From Membranipora membranacea (taxonomy: Eukaryota; Bryozoa; Gymnolaemata; Cheilostomatida; Membraniporidae), in contig OU612074.1 of assembly GCA_914767715.1 (NCBI GenBank), forward strand, positions 8,325,501-8,389,500: a stretch of 64,000 nt of DNA, given 5' to 3'. Below, in pieces: positions 26,401 to 40,500 of this stretch; positions within the stretch are counted from its first letter, which is position 1; each line of letters opens with the position of its first letter. The position numbers and the translations under genes are program-made. The notes beneath the pieces were generated by a model. The model was given only the letters and a program-made list of their open reading frames with translations. It had not been told where the DNA came from and ran no database searches.

Positions 26401-29400
26401 TCCGTTCTCCGTCAGCGCCAACTTTAACGAGGTCCACTTTCACACTAAAAAAACATGCCAAACGGCAGCAGTAAAAAATTAAATCTCTGTCGCAATCATA
26501 CCTAACTCCGACCAGTTCAAGCCCCCAAGGACCTTATTTGAAATCCAGAATATGGAGATCCTCGGATAACCTGGTGGCTAATTAAGCTGACTTTAAATTT
26601 TCAAAAATATACCAAGGGTGGGTATCATGGTTTTTTTTCGCTCGGGTCAAAAAATAGATTTGCTTCCAACCTACCTCATAAGGAGGAGCAACTCCTGCTT
26701 GTCTTAAATCTGAAATCCGTTTGGCTCTGTGGGTCTCCGTTCTCCGTCAGCGCCAACTTTAACGACGTCCACTTTCACACTAAAAAAACATGCCAAACGG
26801 CAGCAGTAAAAAATTAAATCTCTGTCGCAATCATACCTAACTCCGACCAGTTCAAGCCCCCAAGGACCTTATTTGAAATCCAGAATATCGAGATCCTCGG
26901 ATAACCTGGTGGCTAATTAAGCTGACTTTAAATTTTCAAAAATATACCAAGGGTGGGTATCATGGCTTTTTTTCGCTCGGGTCAAAAAATAGATTTGCTT
27001 CCAACCTACCTCATAAGGAGGAGCAACTCCTGCTTGTCTCAAATCTGAAATCCGTTTGGCTCTGTGGGTCTCCGTTCTCCGTCAGCGCCAACTTTAACGA
27101 CGTCCACTTTCACACTAAAAAAACATGCCAAACGGCAGCAGTAAAAAATTAAATCTCTGTCGCAATCATACCTAACTCCGACCAGTTCAAGCCCCCAAGG
27201 ACCTTATTTGAAATCCAGAATATGGAGATCCTCGGATAACCTGGTGGCTAATTAAGCTGACTTTAAATTTTCAAAAATATACCAAGGGTGGGTATCATGG
27301 TTTTTTTTCGCTCGGGTCAAAAAATAGATTTGCTTCCAACCTACCTCATAAGGAGGAGCAACTCCTGCTTGTCTCATATCTGAAATCCGTTTGGCTCTGT
27401 GGGTCTCCGTTCTCCGTCAGCGCCAACTTTAACGACGTCCACTTTCACACTAAAAAAACATGCCAAACGGCAGCAGTAAAAAATTAAATCTCTGTCGCAA
27501 TCATACCTAACTCCGACCAGTTCAAGCCCCCAAGGACCTTATTTGAAATCCAGAATATGGAGATCCTCGGATAACTTGGTGGCTAATTAAGCTGACTTTA
27601 AATTTTCAAAAATATACCAAGGGTGGGTATCATGGTTTTTTTTTCGCTCGGGTCAAAAAATAGATTTGCTTCCAACCTACCTCATAAGGAGGAGCAACTC
27701 CTGCTTGTCTCAAATCTGAAATCCGTTTGGCTCTGTGGGTCTCCGTTCTCCGTCAGCGCCAACTTTAACGACGTCCACTTTCACACTAAAAAAACATGCC
27801 AAACGGCAGCAGTAAAAAATTAAATCTCTGTCGCAATCATACCTAACTCCGACCAGTTCAAGCCCCCAAGGACCTTATTTGAAATCCAGAATATGGAGAT
27901 CCTCGGATAACCTGGTGGCTAATTAAGCTGACTTTAAATTTTCAAAAATATACCAAGGGTGGGTATCATGGTTTTTGTTTCGCTCGGGTCAAAAAATAGA
28001 TTTGCTTCCAACCTACCTCATAAGGAGGAGCAACTCCTGCTTGTCTCAAATCTGAAATCCGTTTGGCTCTGTGGGTCTCCGTTCTCCGTCAGCGCCAACT
28101 TTAACGACGTCCACTTTCACACTAAAAAAACATGCCAAGCGGCAGCAGTAAAAAATTAAATCTCTGTCGCAATCATACCTAACTCCGACCAGTTCAAGCC
28201 CCCAAGGACCTTATTTGAAATCCAGAATATGGAGATCCTCGGATAACCTGGTGGCTAATTAAGCTGACTTTAAATTTTCAAAAATATACCAAGGGTGGGT
28301 ATCATGGTTTTTTTTCGCTCGGGTCAAAAAATAGATTTGCTTCCAACCTACCTCATAAGGAGGAGCAACTCCTGCTTGTCTCAAATCTGAAATCCGTTTG
28401 GCTCTGTGGGTCTCCGTTCTCCGTCAGCGCCAACTTTAACGACGTCCACTTTCACACTAAAAAAACATGCCAAACGGCAGCAGTAAAAAATTAAATCTCT
28501 GTCGCAATCATACCTAACTCCGACCAGTTCAAGCCCCCAAGGACCTTATTTGAAATCCAGAATATGGAGATCCTCGGATAACCTGGTGGCTAATTAAGCT
28601 GACTTTAAATTTTCAAAAATATACCAAGGGTGGGTATCATGGTTTTTTTTTCGCTCGGGTCAAAAAATAGATTTGCTTCCAACCTACCTCATAAGGAGGA
28701 GCAACTCCTGCTTGTCTTAAATCTGAAATCCGTTTGGCTCTGTGGGTCTCCGTTCTCCGTCAGCGCCAACTTTAACGACGTCCACTTTCACACTAAAAAA
28801 ACATGCCAAACGGCAGCAGTAAAAAATTAAATCTCTGTCGCAATCATACCTAACTCCGACCAGTTCAAGCCCCCAAGACCTTATTTGAAATCCAGAATAT
28901 GGAGATCCTCGGATAACCTGGTGGCTAATTAAGCTGACTTTAAATTTTCAAAAATATACCAAGGGTGGGTATCATGGTTTTTTTTCGCTCGGGTCAAAAA
29001 ATAGATTTGCTTCCAACCTACCTCATAAGGAGGAGCAACTCCTGCTTGTCTTAAATCTGAAATCCGTTTGGCTCTGTGGGTCTCCGTTCTCCGTCAGCGC
29101 CAACTTTAACGACGTCCACTTTCACACTAAAAAAACATGCCAAACGGCAGCAGTAAAAAATTAAATCTCTGTCGCAATCATACCTAACTCCGACCAGTTC
29201 AAGCCCCCAAGGACCTTATTTGAAATCCAGAATATGGAGATCCTCGGATAACCTGGTGGCTAATTAAGCTGACTTTAAATTTTCAAAAATATACCAAGGG
29301 TGGGTATCATGGTTTTTTTTTCGCTCGGGTCAAAAAATAGATTTGCTTCCAACCTACCTCATAAGGAGGAGCAACTCCTGCTTGTCTCAAATCTGAAATC

Positions 29401-32250
29401 CGTTTGGCTCTGTGGGTCTCCGTTCTCCGTCAGCGCCAACTTTAACGACGTCCACTTTCACACTAAAAAAACATGCCAAACGGCAGCAGTAAAAAATTAA
29501 ATCTCTGTCGCAATCATACCTAACTCCGACCAGTTCAAGCCCCCAAGGACCTTATTTGAAATCCAGAATATGGAGATCCTCGGATAACCTGGTGGCTAAT
29601 TAAGCTGACTTTGAATTTTCAAAAATATACCAAGGGTGGGTATCATGGTTTTTTTTCGCTCGGGTCAAAAAATAGATTTGCTTCCAACCTACCTCATAAG
29701 GAGGAGCAACTCCTGCTTGTCTCAAATCTGAAATCCGTTTGGCTCTGTGGGTCTCCGTTCTCCGTCAGCGCCAACTTTAACGACGTCCACTTTCACACTA
29801 AAAAACATGCCAAACGGCAGCAGTAAAAAATTAAATCTCTGTCGCAATCATACCTTACTCCGACCAGTTCAAGCCCCCAAGGACCTTATTTGAAATCCAG
29901 AATATGGAGATCCTCGGATAACCTGGTGGCTAATTAAGCTGACTTTAAATTTTCAAAAATATACCAAGGGTGGGTATCATGGTTTTTTTTCGCTCGGGTC
30001 AAAAAATAGATTTGCTTCCAACCTACCTCATAAGGAGGAGCAACTCCTGCTTGTCTCAAATCTGAAATCCGTTTGGCTCTGTGGGTCTCCGTTCTCCGTC
30101 AGCGCCAACTTTAACGACGTCCACTTTCACACTAAAAAAACATGCCAAACGGCAGCAGTAAAAAATTAAATCTCTGTCGCAACCATACCTAACTCCGACC
30201 AGTTCAAGCCCCCAAGGACCTTATTTGAAATCCAGAATATGGAGATCCTCGGATAACCTGGTGGCTAATTAAGCTGACTTTAAATTTTCAAAAATATACC
30301 AAGGGTGGGTATCATGGTTTTTTTTTCGCTCGGGTCAAAAAATAGATTTGCTTCCAACCTACCTCATAAGGAGGAGCAACTCCTGCTTGTCTCAAATCTG
30401 AAATCCGTTTGGCTCTGTGGGTCTCCGTTCTCGGTCAGCGCCAACTTTAACGACGTCCACTTTCACACTAAAAAAACATGCCAAACGGCAGCAGTAAAAA
30501 ATTAAATCTCTGTCGCAATCATACCTAACTCCGACCAGTTCAAGCCCCCAAGGACCTTATTTGAAATCCAGAATATGGAGATCCTCGGATAACCTGGTGG
30601 CTAATTAAGTTGACTTTAAATTTTCAAAAATATACCAAGGGTGGGTATCATGGTTTTTTTTCGCTCGGGTCAAAAAATAGATTTGCTTCCAACCTACCTC
30701 ATAAGGAGGAGCAACTCCTGCTTGTCTCAAATCTGAAATCCGTTTGGCTCTGTGGGTCTCCGTTCTCCGTCAGCGCCAACTTTAACGACGTCCACTTTCA
30801 CACTAAAAAAACATGCCAAACGGCAGCAGTAAAAAATTAAATCTCTGTCGCAATCATACCTAACTCCGACCAGTTCAAGCCCCCAAGGACCTTATTTGAA
30901 ATCCAGAATATGGAGATCCTCGGATAACCTGGTGGCTAATTAAGCTGACTTTAAATTTTCAAAAATATACCAAGGGTGGGTATCATGGTTTTTTTTCGCT
31001 CGGGTCAAAAAATAGATTTGCTTCCAACCTACCTCATAAGGAGGAGCAACTCCTGCTTGTCTCAAATCTGAAATCCGTTTGGCTCTGTGGGTCTCCGTTC
31101 TCCGTCAGCGCCAACTTTAACGACGTCCACTTTCACACTAAAAAAACATGCCAAACGGCAGCAGTAAAAAATTAAATCTCTGTCGCAATCATACCTAACT
31201 CCGACCAGTTCAAGCCCCCAAGGACCTTATTTGAAATCCAGAATATGGAGATCCTCGGATAACCTGGTGGCTAATTAAGCTGACTTTAAATTTTCAAAAA
31301 TATACCAAGGGTGGGTATCATGGTTTTTTTTCGCTCGGGTCAAAAAATAGATTTGCTTCCAACCTACCTCATAAGGAGGAGCAACTCCTGCTTGTCTCAA
31401 ATCTGAAATCCGTTTGGCTCTGTGGGTCTCCGTTCTCCGTCAGCGCCAACTTTAACGACGTCCACTTTCACACTAAAAAAACATGCCAAACGGCAGCAGT
31501 AAAAAATTAAATCTCTGTCGCAATCATACCTAACTCCGACCAGTTCAAGCCCCCAAGGACCTTATTTGAAATCCAGAATATGGAGATCCTCGGATAACCT
31601 GGTGGCTAATTAAGCTGACTTTAAATTTTCAAAAATATACCAAGGGTGGGTATCATGGTTTTTTTTTCGCTCGGGTCAAAAAATAGATTTGCTTCCAACC
31701 TACCTCATAAGGAGGAGCAACTCCTGCTTGTCTCAAATCTGAAATCCGTTTGGCTCTGTGGGTCTCCGTTCTCCGTCAGCGCCAACTTTAACGACGTCCA
31801 CTGTCACACTAAAAAAACATGCCAAACGGCAGCAGTAAAAAATTAAATCTCTGTCGCAATCATACCTAACTCCGACCAGTTCAAGCCCCCAAGGACCTTA
31901 TTTGAAATCCAGAATATGGAGATCCTCGGATAACCTGGTGGCTAATTAAGCTGACTTTAAATTTTCAAAAATATACCAAGGGTGGGTATCATGGTTTTTT
32001 TTTCGCTCGGGTCAAAAAATAGATTTGCTTCCAACCTACCTCATAAGGAGGAGCAACTCCTGCTTGTCTCAAATCTGAAATCCGTTTGGCTCTGTGGGTC
32101 TCCGTTCTCCGTCAGCGCCAACTTTAACGACGTCCACTTTCACACTAAAAAAACATGCCAAACGGCAGCAGTAAAAAATTAAATCTCTGTCGCAATCATA
32201 CCTAACTCCGACCAGTTCAAGCCCCCAAGGACCTTATTTGAAATCCAGAA
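10100..32250 (+). repeat. About 7-kb block of monomers duplicated ~15 kb downstream
   Basis: The monomers of about 10.1-17.5 kb reappear in the same order at about 25.2-32.2 kb. Markers with a 15086-bp shift include CATATCTG at 12291/27377, GATAACTTGG at about 12486/27572 and the ACGAGGTCC monomer. After about 13 kb the shift becomes 14750 bp, seen in TTGAATTTTC with a lost A (14861/29611 monomers), GCAACCATAC (15430/30180) and CACTGTCAC (17050/31800). The 336-bp change in shift means one monomer was gained or lost between the copies near 13.2 or 28.2 kb. The interval given spans both copies. Confidence 0.82.
21901..27220 (+). repeat. 8-monomer higher-order repeat, 2682-bp period, two tandem units
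   Basis: Two adjacent units carry the same ordered set of private variants 2682 bp apart: ACATTTTC followed by ATGGC at 21901 and 24583, CTTTTAATTTTC near 22568 and 25250, GAGATTCTCGG near 23203 and 25886, ACGAGGTCC in the monomers starting near 23600 and 26282, and TATCGAG at 24207 and 26889. The middle of the same series is also found once upstream at about 10.1-11.4 kb, shifted by 12404 bp. The second unit has private changes such as CACTGTCAC near 24760. Confidence 0.87.
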
Positions 32251-35200
32251 TATCGAGATCCTCGGATAACCTGGTGGCTAATTAAGCTGACTTTAAATTT
32301 TCAAAAATATACCAAGGGTGGGTATCTTGGTTTTTTTTTCGCTCGGGTCAAAAAATAGATTTGCTTCCAACCTACCTCATAAGGAGGAGCAACTCCTGCT
32401 TGTCTCAAATCTGAAATCCGTTTGGCTCTGTGGGTCTCCGTTCTCCGTCAGCGCCAACTTTAACGACGTCCACTTTCACACTAAAAAAACATGCCAAACG
32501 GCAGCAGTAAAAAATTAAATCTCTGTCGCAATCATACCTAACTCCGACCAGTTCAAGCCCCCAAGGACCTTATTTGAAATCCAGAATATCGAGATCCTCG
32601 GATAACCTGGTGGCTAATTAAGCTGACTTTAAATTTTCAAAAATATACCAAGGGTGGGTATCATGGTTTTTTTTTCGCTCGGGTCAAAAAATAGATTTGC
32701 TTCCAACCTACCTCATAAGGAGGAGCAACTCCTGCTTGTCTCAAATCTGAAATCCGTTTGGCTCTGTGGGTCTCCGTTCTCCGTCAGCGCCAACTTTAAC
32801 GACGTCCACTTTCACACTAAAAAAACATGCCAAACGGCAGCAGTAAAAAATTAAATCTCTGTCGCAATCATACCTAACTCCGACCAGTTCAAGCCCCCAA
32901 GGACCTTATTTGAAATCCAGAATATGGAGATCCTCGGATAACCTGGTGGCTAATTAAGCTGACTTTAAATTTTCAAAAATATACCAAGGGTGGGTATCAT
33001 GGTTTTTTTTTCGCTCGGGTCAAAAAATAGATTTGCTTCCAACCTACCTCATAAGGAGGAGCAACTCCTGCTTGTCTCAAATCTGAAATCCGTTTGGCTC
33101 TGTGGGTCTCCGTTCTCCGTCAGCGCCAACTTTAACGACGTCCACTTTCACACTAAAAAAACATGCCAAACGGCAGCAGTAAAAAATTAAATCTCTGTCG
33201 CAATCATACCTAACTCCGACCAGTTCAAGCCCCCAAGGACCTTATTTGAAATCCAGAATATGGAGATCCTCGGATAACCTGGTGGCTAATTAAGCTGACT
33301 TTAAATTTTCAAAAATATACCAAGGGTGGGTATCATGGTTTTTTTTTCGCTCGGGTCAAAAAATAGATTTGCTTCCAACCTACCTCATAAGGAGGAGCAA
33401 CTCCTGCTTGTCTCAAATCTGAAATCCGTTTGGCTCTGTGGGTCTCCGTTCTCCGTCAGCGCCAACTTTAACGACGTCCACTTTCACACTAAAAAAACAT
33501 GCCAAACGGCAGCAGTAAAAAATTAAATCTCTGTCGCAATCATACCTAACTCCGACCAGTTCAAGCCCCCAAGGACCTTATTTGAAATCCAGAATATCGA
33601 GATCCTCGGATAACCTGGTGGCTAATTAAGCTGACTTTAAATTTTCAAAAATATACCAAGGGTGGGTATCATGGTTTTTTTTTAGCTCGGGTCAAAAAAT
33701 AGATTTGCTTCCAACCTACCTCATAAGGAGGAGCAACTCCTGCTTGTCTCAAATCTGAAATCCGTTTGGCTCTGTGGGTCTCCGTTCTCCGTCAGCGCCA
33801 ACTTTAACGACGTCCACTTTCACACTAAAAAAACATGCCAAACGGCAGCAGTAAAAAATTAAATCTCTGTCGCAATCATACCTAACTCCGACCAGTTCAA
33901 GCCCCCAAGGACCTTATTTGAAATCCAGAATATGGAGATCCTCGGATAACCTGGTGGCTAATTAAGCTGACTTTAAATTTTCAAAAATATACCCAGGTTG
34001 GGTATCATGGTTTTTTTTTCGCTCGGGTCAAAAAATAGATTTGCTTCCAACCTACCTCATAAGGAGGAGCAACTCCTGCTTGTCTCAAATCTGAAATCCG
34101 TTTGGCTCTGTGGGTCTCCGTTCTCCGTCAGCGCCAACTTTAACGACGTCCACTTTCACACTAAAAAAACATGCCAAACGGCAGCAGTAAAAAATTAAAT
34201 CTCTGTCGCAATCATACCTAACTCCGACCAGTTCAAGCCCCCAAGGACCTTATTTGAAATCCAGAATATGGAGATCCTCGGATAACCTGGTGGCTAATTA
34301 AGCTGACTTTAAATTTTCAAAAATATACCAAGGGTGGGTATCATGGTTTTTTGTCGCTCGGGTCAAAAAATAGATTTGCTTCCAACCTACCTCATAAGGA
34401 GGAGCAACTCCTGCTTGTCTCAAATCTGAAATCAGTTTGGCTCTGTGGGTCTCCGTTCTCCGTCAGCGCCAACTTTAACGACGTCCACTTTCACACTAAA
34501 AAAACATGCCAAACGGCAGCAGTAAAAAATTAAATCTCTGTCGCAATCATACCTAACTCCGACCAGTTCAAGCCCCCAAGGACCTTATTTGAAATCCAGA
34601 ATATGGAGATCCTCGGATAACCTGGTGGCTAATTAAGCTGACTTTAAATTTTCAAAAATATACCAAGGGTGGGTATCATGGTTTTTTTTTCGCTCGGGTC
34701 AAAAAATAGATTTGCTTCCAACCTACCTCATAAGGAGGAGCAACTCCTGCTTGTCTCAAATCTGAAATCCGTTTGGCTCTGTGGGTCTCCGTTCTCCGTC
34801 AGCGCCAACTTTAACGACGTCCACTTTCACACTAAAAAAACATGCCAAACGGCAGCAGTAAAAAATTAAATCTCTGTCGCAATCATACCTAACTCCGACC
34901 AGTTCAAGCCCCCAAGGACCTTATTTGAAATCCAGAATATGGAGATCCTCGGATAACCTGGTGGCTAATTAAGCTGACTTTAAATTTTCAAAAATATACC
35001 AAGGGTGGGTATCATGGTTTTTTTTTCGCTCGGGTCAAAAAATAGATTTGCTTCCAACCTACCTCATAAGGAGGAGCAACTCCTGCTTGTCTCAAATCTG
35101 AAATCCGTTTGGCTCTGTGGGTCTCCGTTCTCCGTCAGCGCCAACTTTAACGACGTCCACTTTCACACTAAAAAAACATGCCAAACGGCAGCAGTAAAAA

Positions 35201-37560
35201 ATTAAATCTCTGTCGCAATCATACCTAACTCCGACCAGTTCAAGCCCCCAAGGACCTTATTTGAAATCCAGAATATCGAGATCCTCGGATAACCTGGTGG
35301 CTAATTAAGCTGACTTTAAATTTTCAAAAATATACCAAGGGTGGGTATCATGGTTTTTTTTTCGCTCGGGTCAAAAAATAGATTTGCTTCCAACCTACCT
35401 CATAAGGAGGAGCAACTCCTGCTTGTCTCAAATCTGAAATCCGTTTGGCTCTGTGGGTCTCCGTTCTCCGTCAGCGCCAACTTTAACGACGTCCACTTTC
35501 ACACTAAAAAAACATGCCAAACGGCAGCAGTAAAAAATTAAATCTCTGTCGCAATCATACCTAACTCCGACCAGTTCAAGCCCCCAAGGACCTTATTTGA
35601 AATCCAGAATATGGAGATCCTCGGATAACCTGGTGGCTAATTAAGCTGACTTTAAATTTTCAAAAATATACCCAGAGTGGGTATCATGGTTTTTTTTTCG
35701 CTCGGGTCAAAAAATAGATTTGCTTCCAACCTACCTCATAAGGAGGAGCAACTCCTGCTTGTCTCAAATCTGAAATCCGTTTGGCTCTGTGGGTCTCCGT
35801 TCTCCGTCAGCGCCAACTTTAACGACGTCCACTTTCACACTAAAAAAACATGCCAAACGGCAGCAGTAAAAAATTAAATCTCTGTCGCAATCATACCTAA
35901 CTCCGACCAGTTCAAGCCCCCAAGGACCTTATTTAAAATCCAGAATATGGAGATCCTCGGATAACCTGGTGGCTAATTAAGCTGACTTTAAATTTTCAAA
36001 AATATACCAAGGGTGGGTATCATGGTTTTTTTTTCGCTCGGGTCAAAAAATAGATTTGCTTCCAACCTACCTCATAAGGAGGAGCAACTCCTGCTTGTCT
36101 CAAATCTGAAATCCGTTTGGCTCTGTGGGTCTCCGTTCTCCGTCAGCGCCAACTTTAACGACGTCCACTTTCACACTAAAAAAACATGCCAAACGGCAGC
36201 AGTAAAAAATTAAATCTCTGTCGCAATCATACCTAACTCCGACCAGTTCAAGCCCCCAAGGACCTTATTTGAAATCCAGAATATGGAGATCCTCGGATAA
36301 CCTGGTGGCTAATTAAGCTGACTTTAAATTTTCAAAAATATACCAAGGGTGGGTATCATGGTTTTTTTTTCGCTCGGGTCAAAAAATAGATTTGCTTCCA
36401 ACCTACCTCATAAGGAGGAGCAACTCCTGCTTGTCTCAAATCTGAAATCCGTTTGGCTCTGTGGGTCTCCGTTCTCCGTCAGCGCCAACTTTAACGACGT
36501 CCACTTTCACACTAAAAAAACATGCCAAACGGCAGCAGCAAAAAATTAAATCTCTGTCGCAATCATACCTAACTCCGACCAGTTCAAGCCCCCAAGGACC
36601 TTATTTGAAATCCAGAATATGGAGATCCTCGGATAACCTGGTGGCTAATTAAGCTGACTTTAAATTTTTAAAAATATACCAAGGGTGGGTATCATGGTTT
36701 TTTTTTCGCTCGGGTCAAAAAATAGATTTGCTTCCAACCTACCTCATAAGGAGGAGCAACTCCTGCTTGTCTCAAATCTGAAATCCGTTTGGCTCTGTGG
36801 GTCTCCGTTCTCCGTCAGCGCCAACTTTAACGACGTCCACTTTCACACTAAAAAAACATGCCAAACGGCAGCAGTAAAAAATTAAATCTCTGTCGCAATC
36901 ATACCTAACTCCGACCAGTTCAAGCCCCCAAGGACCTTATTTGAATTCCAGAATATGGAGATCCTCGGATAACCTGGTGGCTAATTAAGCTGACTTTAAA
37001 TTTTCAAAAATATACCAAGGGTGGGTATCATGGTTTTTTTTTCGCTCGGGTCAAAAAATAGATTTGCTTCCAACCTACCTCATAAGGAGGAGCAACTCCT
37101 GCTTGTCTCAAATCTGAAATCCGTTTGGCTCTGTGGGTCTCCGTTCTCCGTCAGCGCCAACTTTAACGACGTCCACTTTCACACTGAAAAAACATGCCAA
37201 ACGGCAGCAGTAAAAAATTAAATCTCTGTCGCAATCATACCTAACTCCGACCAGTTCAAGCCCCCAAGGACCTTATTTGAAATCCAGAATATGGAGATCC
37301 TCGGATAACCTGGTGGCTAATTAAGCTGACTTTAAATTTTCAAAAATATACCAAGGGTGGGTATCATGGTTTTTTTTTCGCTCGGGTCAAAAAATAGATT
37401 TGCTTCCAACCTACCTCATAAGGAGGAGCAACTCCTGCTTGTCTCAAATCTGAAATCCGTTTGGCTCTGTGGGTCTCCGTTCTCCGTCAGCGCCAACTTT
37501 AACGACGTCCACTTTCACACTAAAAAAACATGCCAAACGGCAGCAGTAAAAAATTAAATC
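31620..37560 (+). repeat. Run of 336-bp (T9) monomers
   Basis: Nearly every monomer in this stretch carries nine T in place of eight and is 336 bp long; successive copies lie at exact 336-bp spacing. The ATATCGAG variant is scattered within it (near 32254, 32590, 33597 and 35276), and one copy has TTTTTGTCG in place of the pure T run (near 34350). Elsewhere T8 monomers predominate. The simplest reading is a recent local expansion from a T9 founder. Confidence 0.85.
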
Positions 37561-40500
37561 TCTGTCGCAATCATACCTAACTCCGACCAGTTCAAGCCCC
37601 CAAGGACCTTATTTGAAATCCAGAATATGGAGATCCTCGGATAACCTGGTGGCTAATTAAGCTGACTTTAAATTTTCAAAAATATACCAAGGGTGGGTAT
37701 CATGGTTTTTTTTCGCTCGGGTCAAAAAATAGATTTGCTTCCAACCTACCTCATAAGGAGGAGCAACTCCTGCTTGTCTCAAATCTGAAATCCGTTTGGC
37801 ACTGTGGGTCTCCGTTCTCCGTCAGCGCCAACTTTAACGACGTCCACTTTCACACTAAAAAAACATGCCAAACGGCAGCAGTAAAAAATTAAATCTCTGT
37901 CGCAATCATACCTAACTCCGACCAGTTCAAGCCCCCAAGGACCTTATTTGAAATCCAGAATATGGAGATCCTCGGATAACCTGGTGGCTAATTAAGCTGA
38001 CTTTAAATTTTCAAAAATATACCAAGGGTGGGTATCATGGTTTTTTTTCGCTCGGGTCAAAAAATAGATTTGCTTCCAACCTACCTCATAAGGAGGAGCA
38101 ACTCCTGCTTGTCTCAAATCTGAAATCCGTTTGGCTCTGTGGGTCTCCGTTCTCCGTCAGCGCCAACTTTAACGACGTCCACTTTCACACTAAAAAAACA
38201 TGCCAAACGGCAGCAGTAAAAAATTAAATCTCTGTCGCAATCATACCTAACTCCGACCAGTTCAAGCCCCCAAGGACCTTATTTGAAATCCAGAATATGG
38301 AGATCCTCGGATAAGCTGGTGGCTAATTAAGCTGACTTTAAATTTTCAAAAATATACCAAGGGTGGGTATCATGGTTTTTTTTCGCTCGGGTCAAGAAAT
38401 AGATTTGCTTCCAACCTACCTCATAAGGAGGGGCAACTCCTGCTTGTCTCAAATCTGAAATCCGTTTGGCTCTGTGGGTCTCCGTTCTCCGTCAGTGCCA
38501 ACTTTAACGACGTTCACTTTCACACTAAAAAAACATGCCAAACGGCAGCAGTAAAAAATTAAATCTCTGTCGCAATCATACCTAACTCCGACCAGTTCAA
38601 GCCCCCAAGGACCTTATTTGAAATCCAGAATATGGAGATCCTCGGATAACCTGGTGGCTAATTAAGCTGACTTTAAATTTTCAAAAATATACCAAGGGTG
38701 GGTATCATGGTTTTTTTTCGCTCGGGTCAAAAAATAGATTTGCTTCCAACCTACCTCATAAGGAGGAGCAACTCCTGCTTGTCTCAAATCTGAAATCCGT
38801 TTGGCTCTGTGGGTCTCCGTTCTCCGTCAGCGCCAACTTTAACGACGTCCACTTTCACACTAAAAAAACATGCCAAACGGCAGCAGTAAAAAATTAAATC
38901 TCTGTCGCAATCATACCTAACTCCGACCAGTTCAAGCCCCCAAGGACCTTATTTGAAATCCAGAATATGGAGATCCTCGGATAACCTGGTGGCTAATTAA
39001 GCTGACTTTAAATTTTCAAAAATATACCAAGGGTGGGTATCATGGTTTTTTTTCGCTCGGGTCAAAAAAAAGATTTGCTTCCAACCTGCCTCATAAGGAG
39101 GAGCAACTCCTGCTTGTCTCAAATCTGAAATTTGTTTGGCTCTGTGGGTCTCCGTTCTCCGTCAGCGCCAACTTTAACGACGTCCACTTTCACACTAAAA
39201 AAACATGCCAAACGGCAGCAGTAAAAAATTAAATCTCTGTCGCAATCATACCTAACTCCGACCAGTTCAAGCCCCCAAGGACCTTATTTGAAATCCAGAA
39301 TATGGAGATCCTCGGATAAGCTGGTGGCTAATTAAGCTGACTTTAAATTTTCAAAAATATACCAAGGGTGGGTATCATGGTTTTTTTTCGCTCGGGTCAA
39401 AAAATAGATTTGCTTCCAACCTACCTCATAAGGAGGAGCAACTCCTGCTTGTCTCAAATCTGAAATCCGTTTGGCTCTGTGGGTCTCCGTTCTCCGTCAG
39501 CGCCAACTTTAACGACGTCCACTTTCACACTAAAAAAACATGCAAAACGGCAGCAGTAAAAAATTAAATCTCTGTCGCAATCATACCTAACTCCGACCAG
39601 TTCAAGCCCCCAAGGACCTTATTTGAAATCCAGAATATGGAGATCCTCGGATAAGCTGGTGGCTAATTAAGCTGACTTTAAATTTTCAAAAATATACCAA
39701 GGGTGGGTATCACGGTTTTTTTTCGCTCGGGTCAAAAAATAGATTTGCTTCCAACCTACCTCATAAGGAGGAGCAACTCCTGCTTGTCTCAAATCTGAAA
39801 TCCGTTTGGCTCTGTGGGTCTCCGTTCTCCGTCAGCGCCAACTTTAACGACGTCCACTTTCACACTAAAAAAACATGCCAAACGGCAGCAGTAAAAAATT
39901 AAATCTCTGTCGCAATCATACCTAACTCCGACCAGTTCAAGCCCCCAAGGACCTTATTTGAAATCCAGAATATGGAGATCCTCGGATAACCTGGTGGCTA
40001 ATTAAGCTGACTTTAAACTTTCAAAAATATACCAAGGGTGGGTATCATGGTTTTTTTTCGCTCGGGTCAAAAATAGATTTGCTTCCAACCTACCTCATAA
40101 GGAGGAGCAACTCCTGCTTGTCTCAAATCTGAAATCCGTTTGGCTCTGTGGGTCTCCGTTCTCCGTCAGCGCCAACTTTAACGACGTCCACTTTCACACT
40201 AAAAAAACATGCCAAACGGCAGCAGTAAAAAATTAAATCTTTGTCGCAATCATACCTAACTCCGACCAGTTCAAGCCCCCAAGGACCTTATTTGAAATCC
40301 AGAATATGGAGATCCTCGGATAACCTGGTGGCTAATTAAGCTGACTTTAAATTTTCAAAAATATACCAAGGGTGGGTATCATGGTTTTTTTTCGCTCGGG
40401 TCAAAAATAGATTTGCTTCCAACCTACCTCATAAGGAGGAGCAACTCCTGCTTGTCTCAAATCTGAAATCTGTTTGGCTCTGTGGGCCTCCGTTCTCCGT

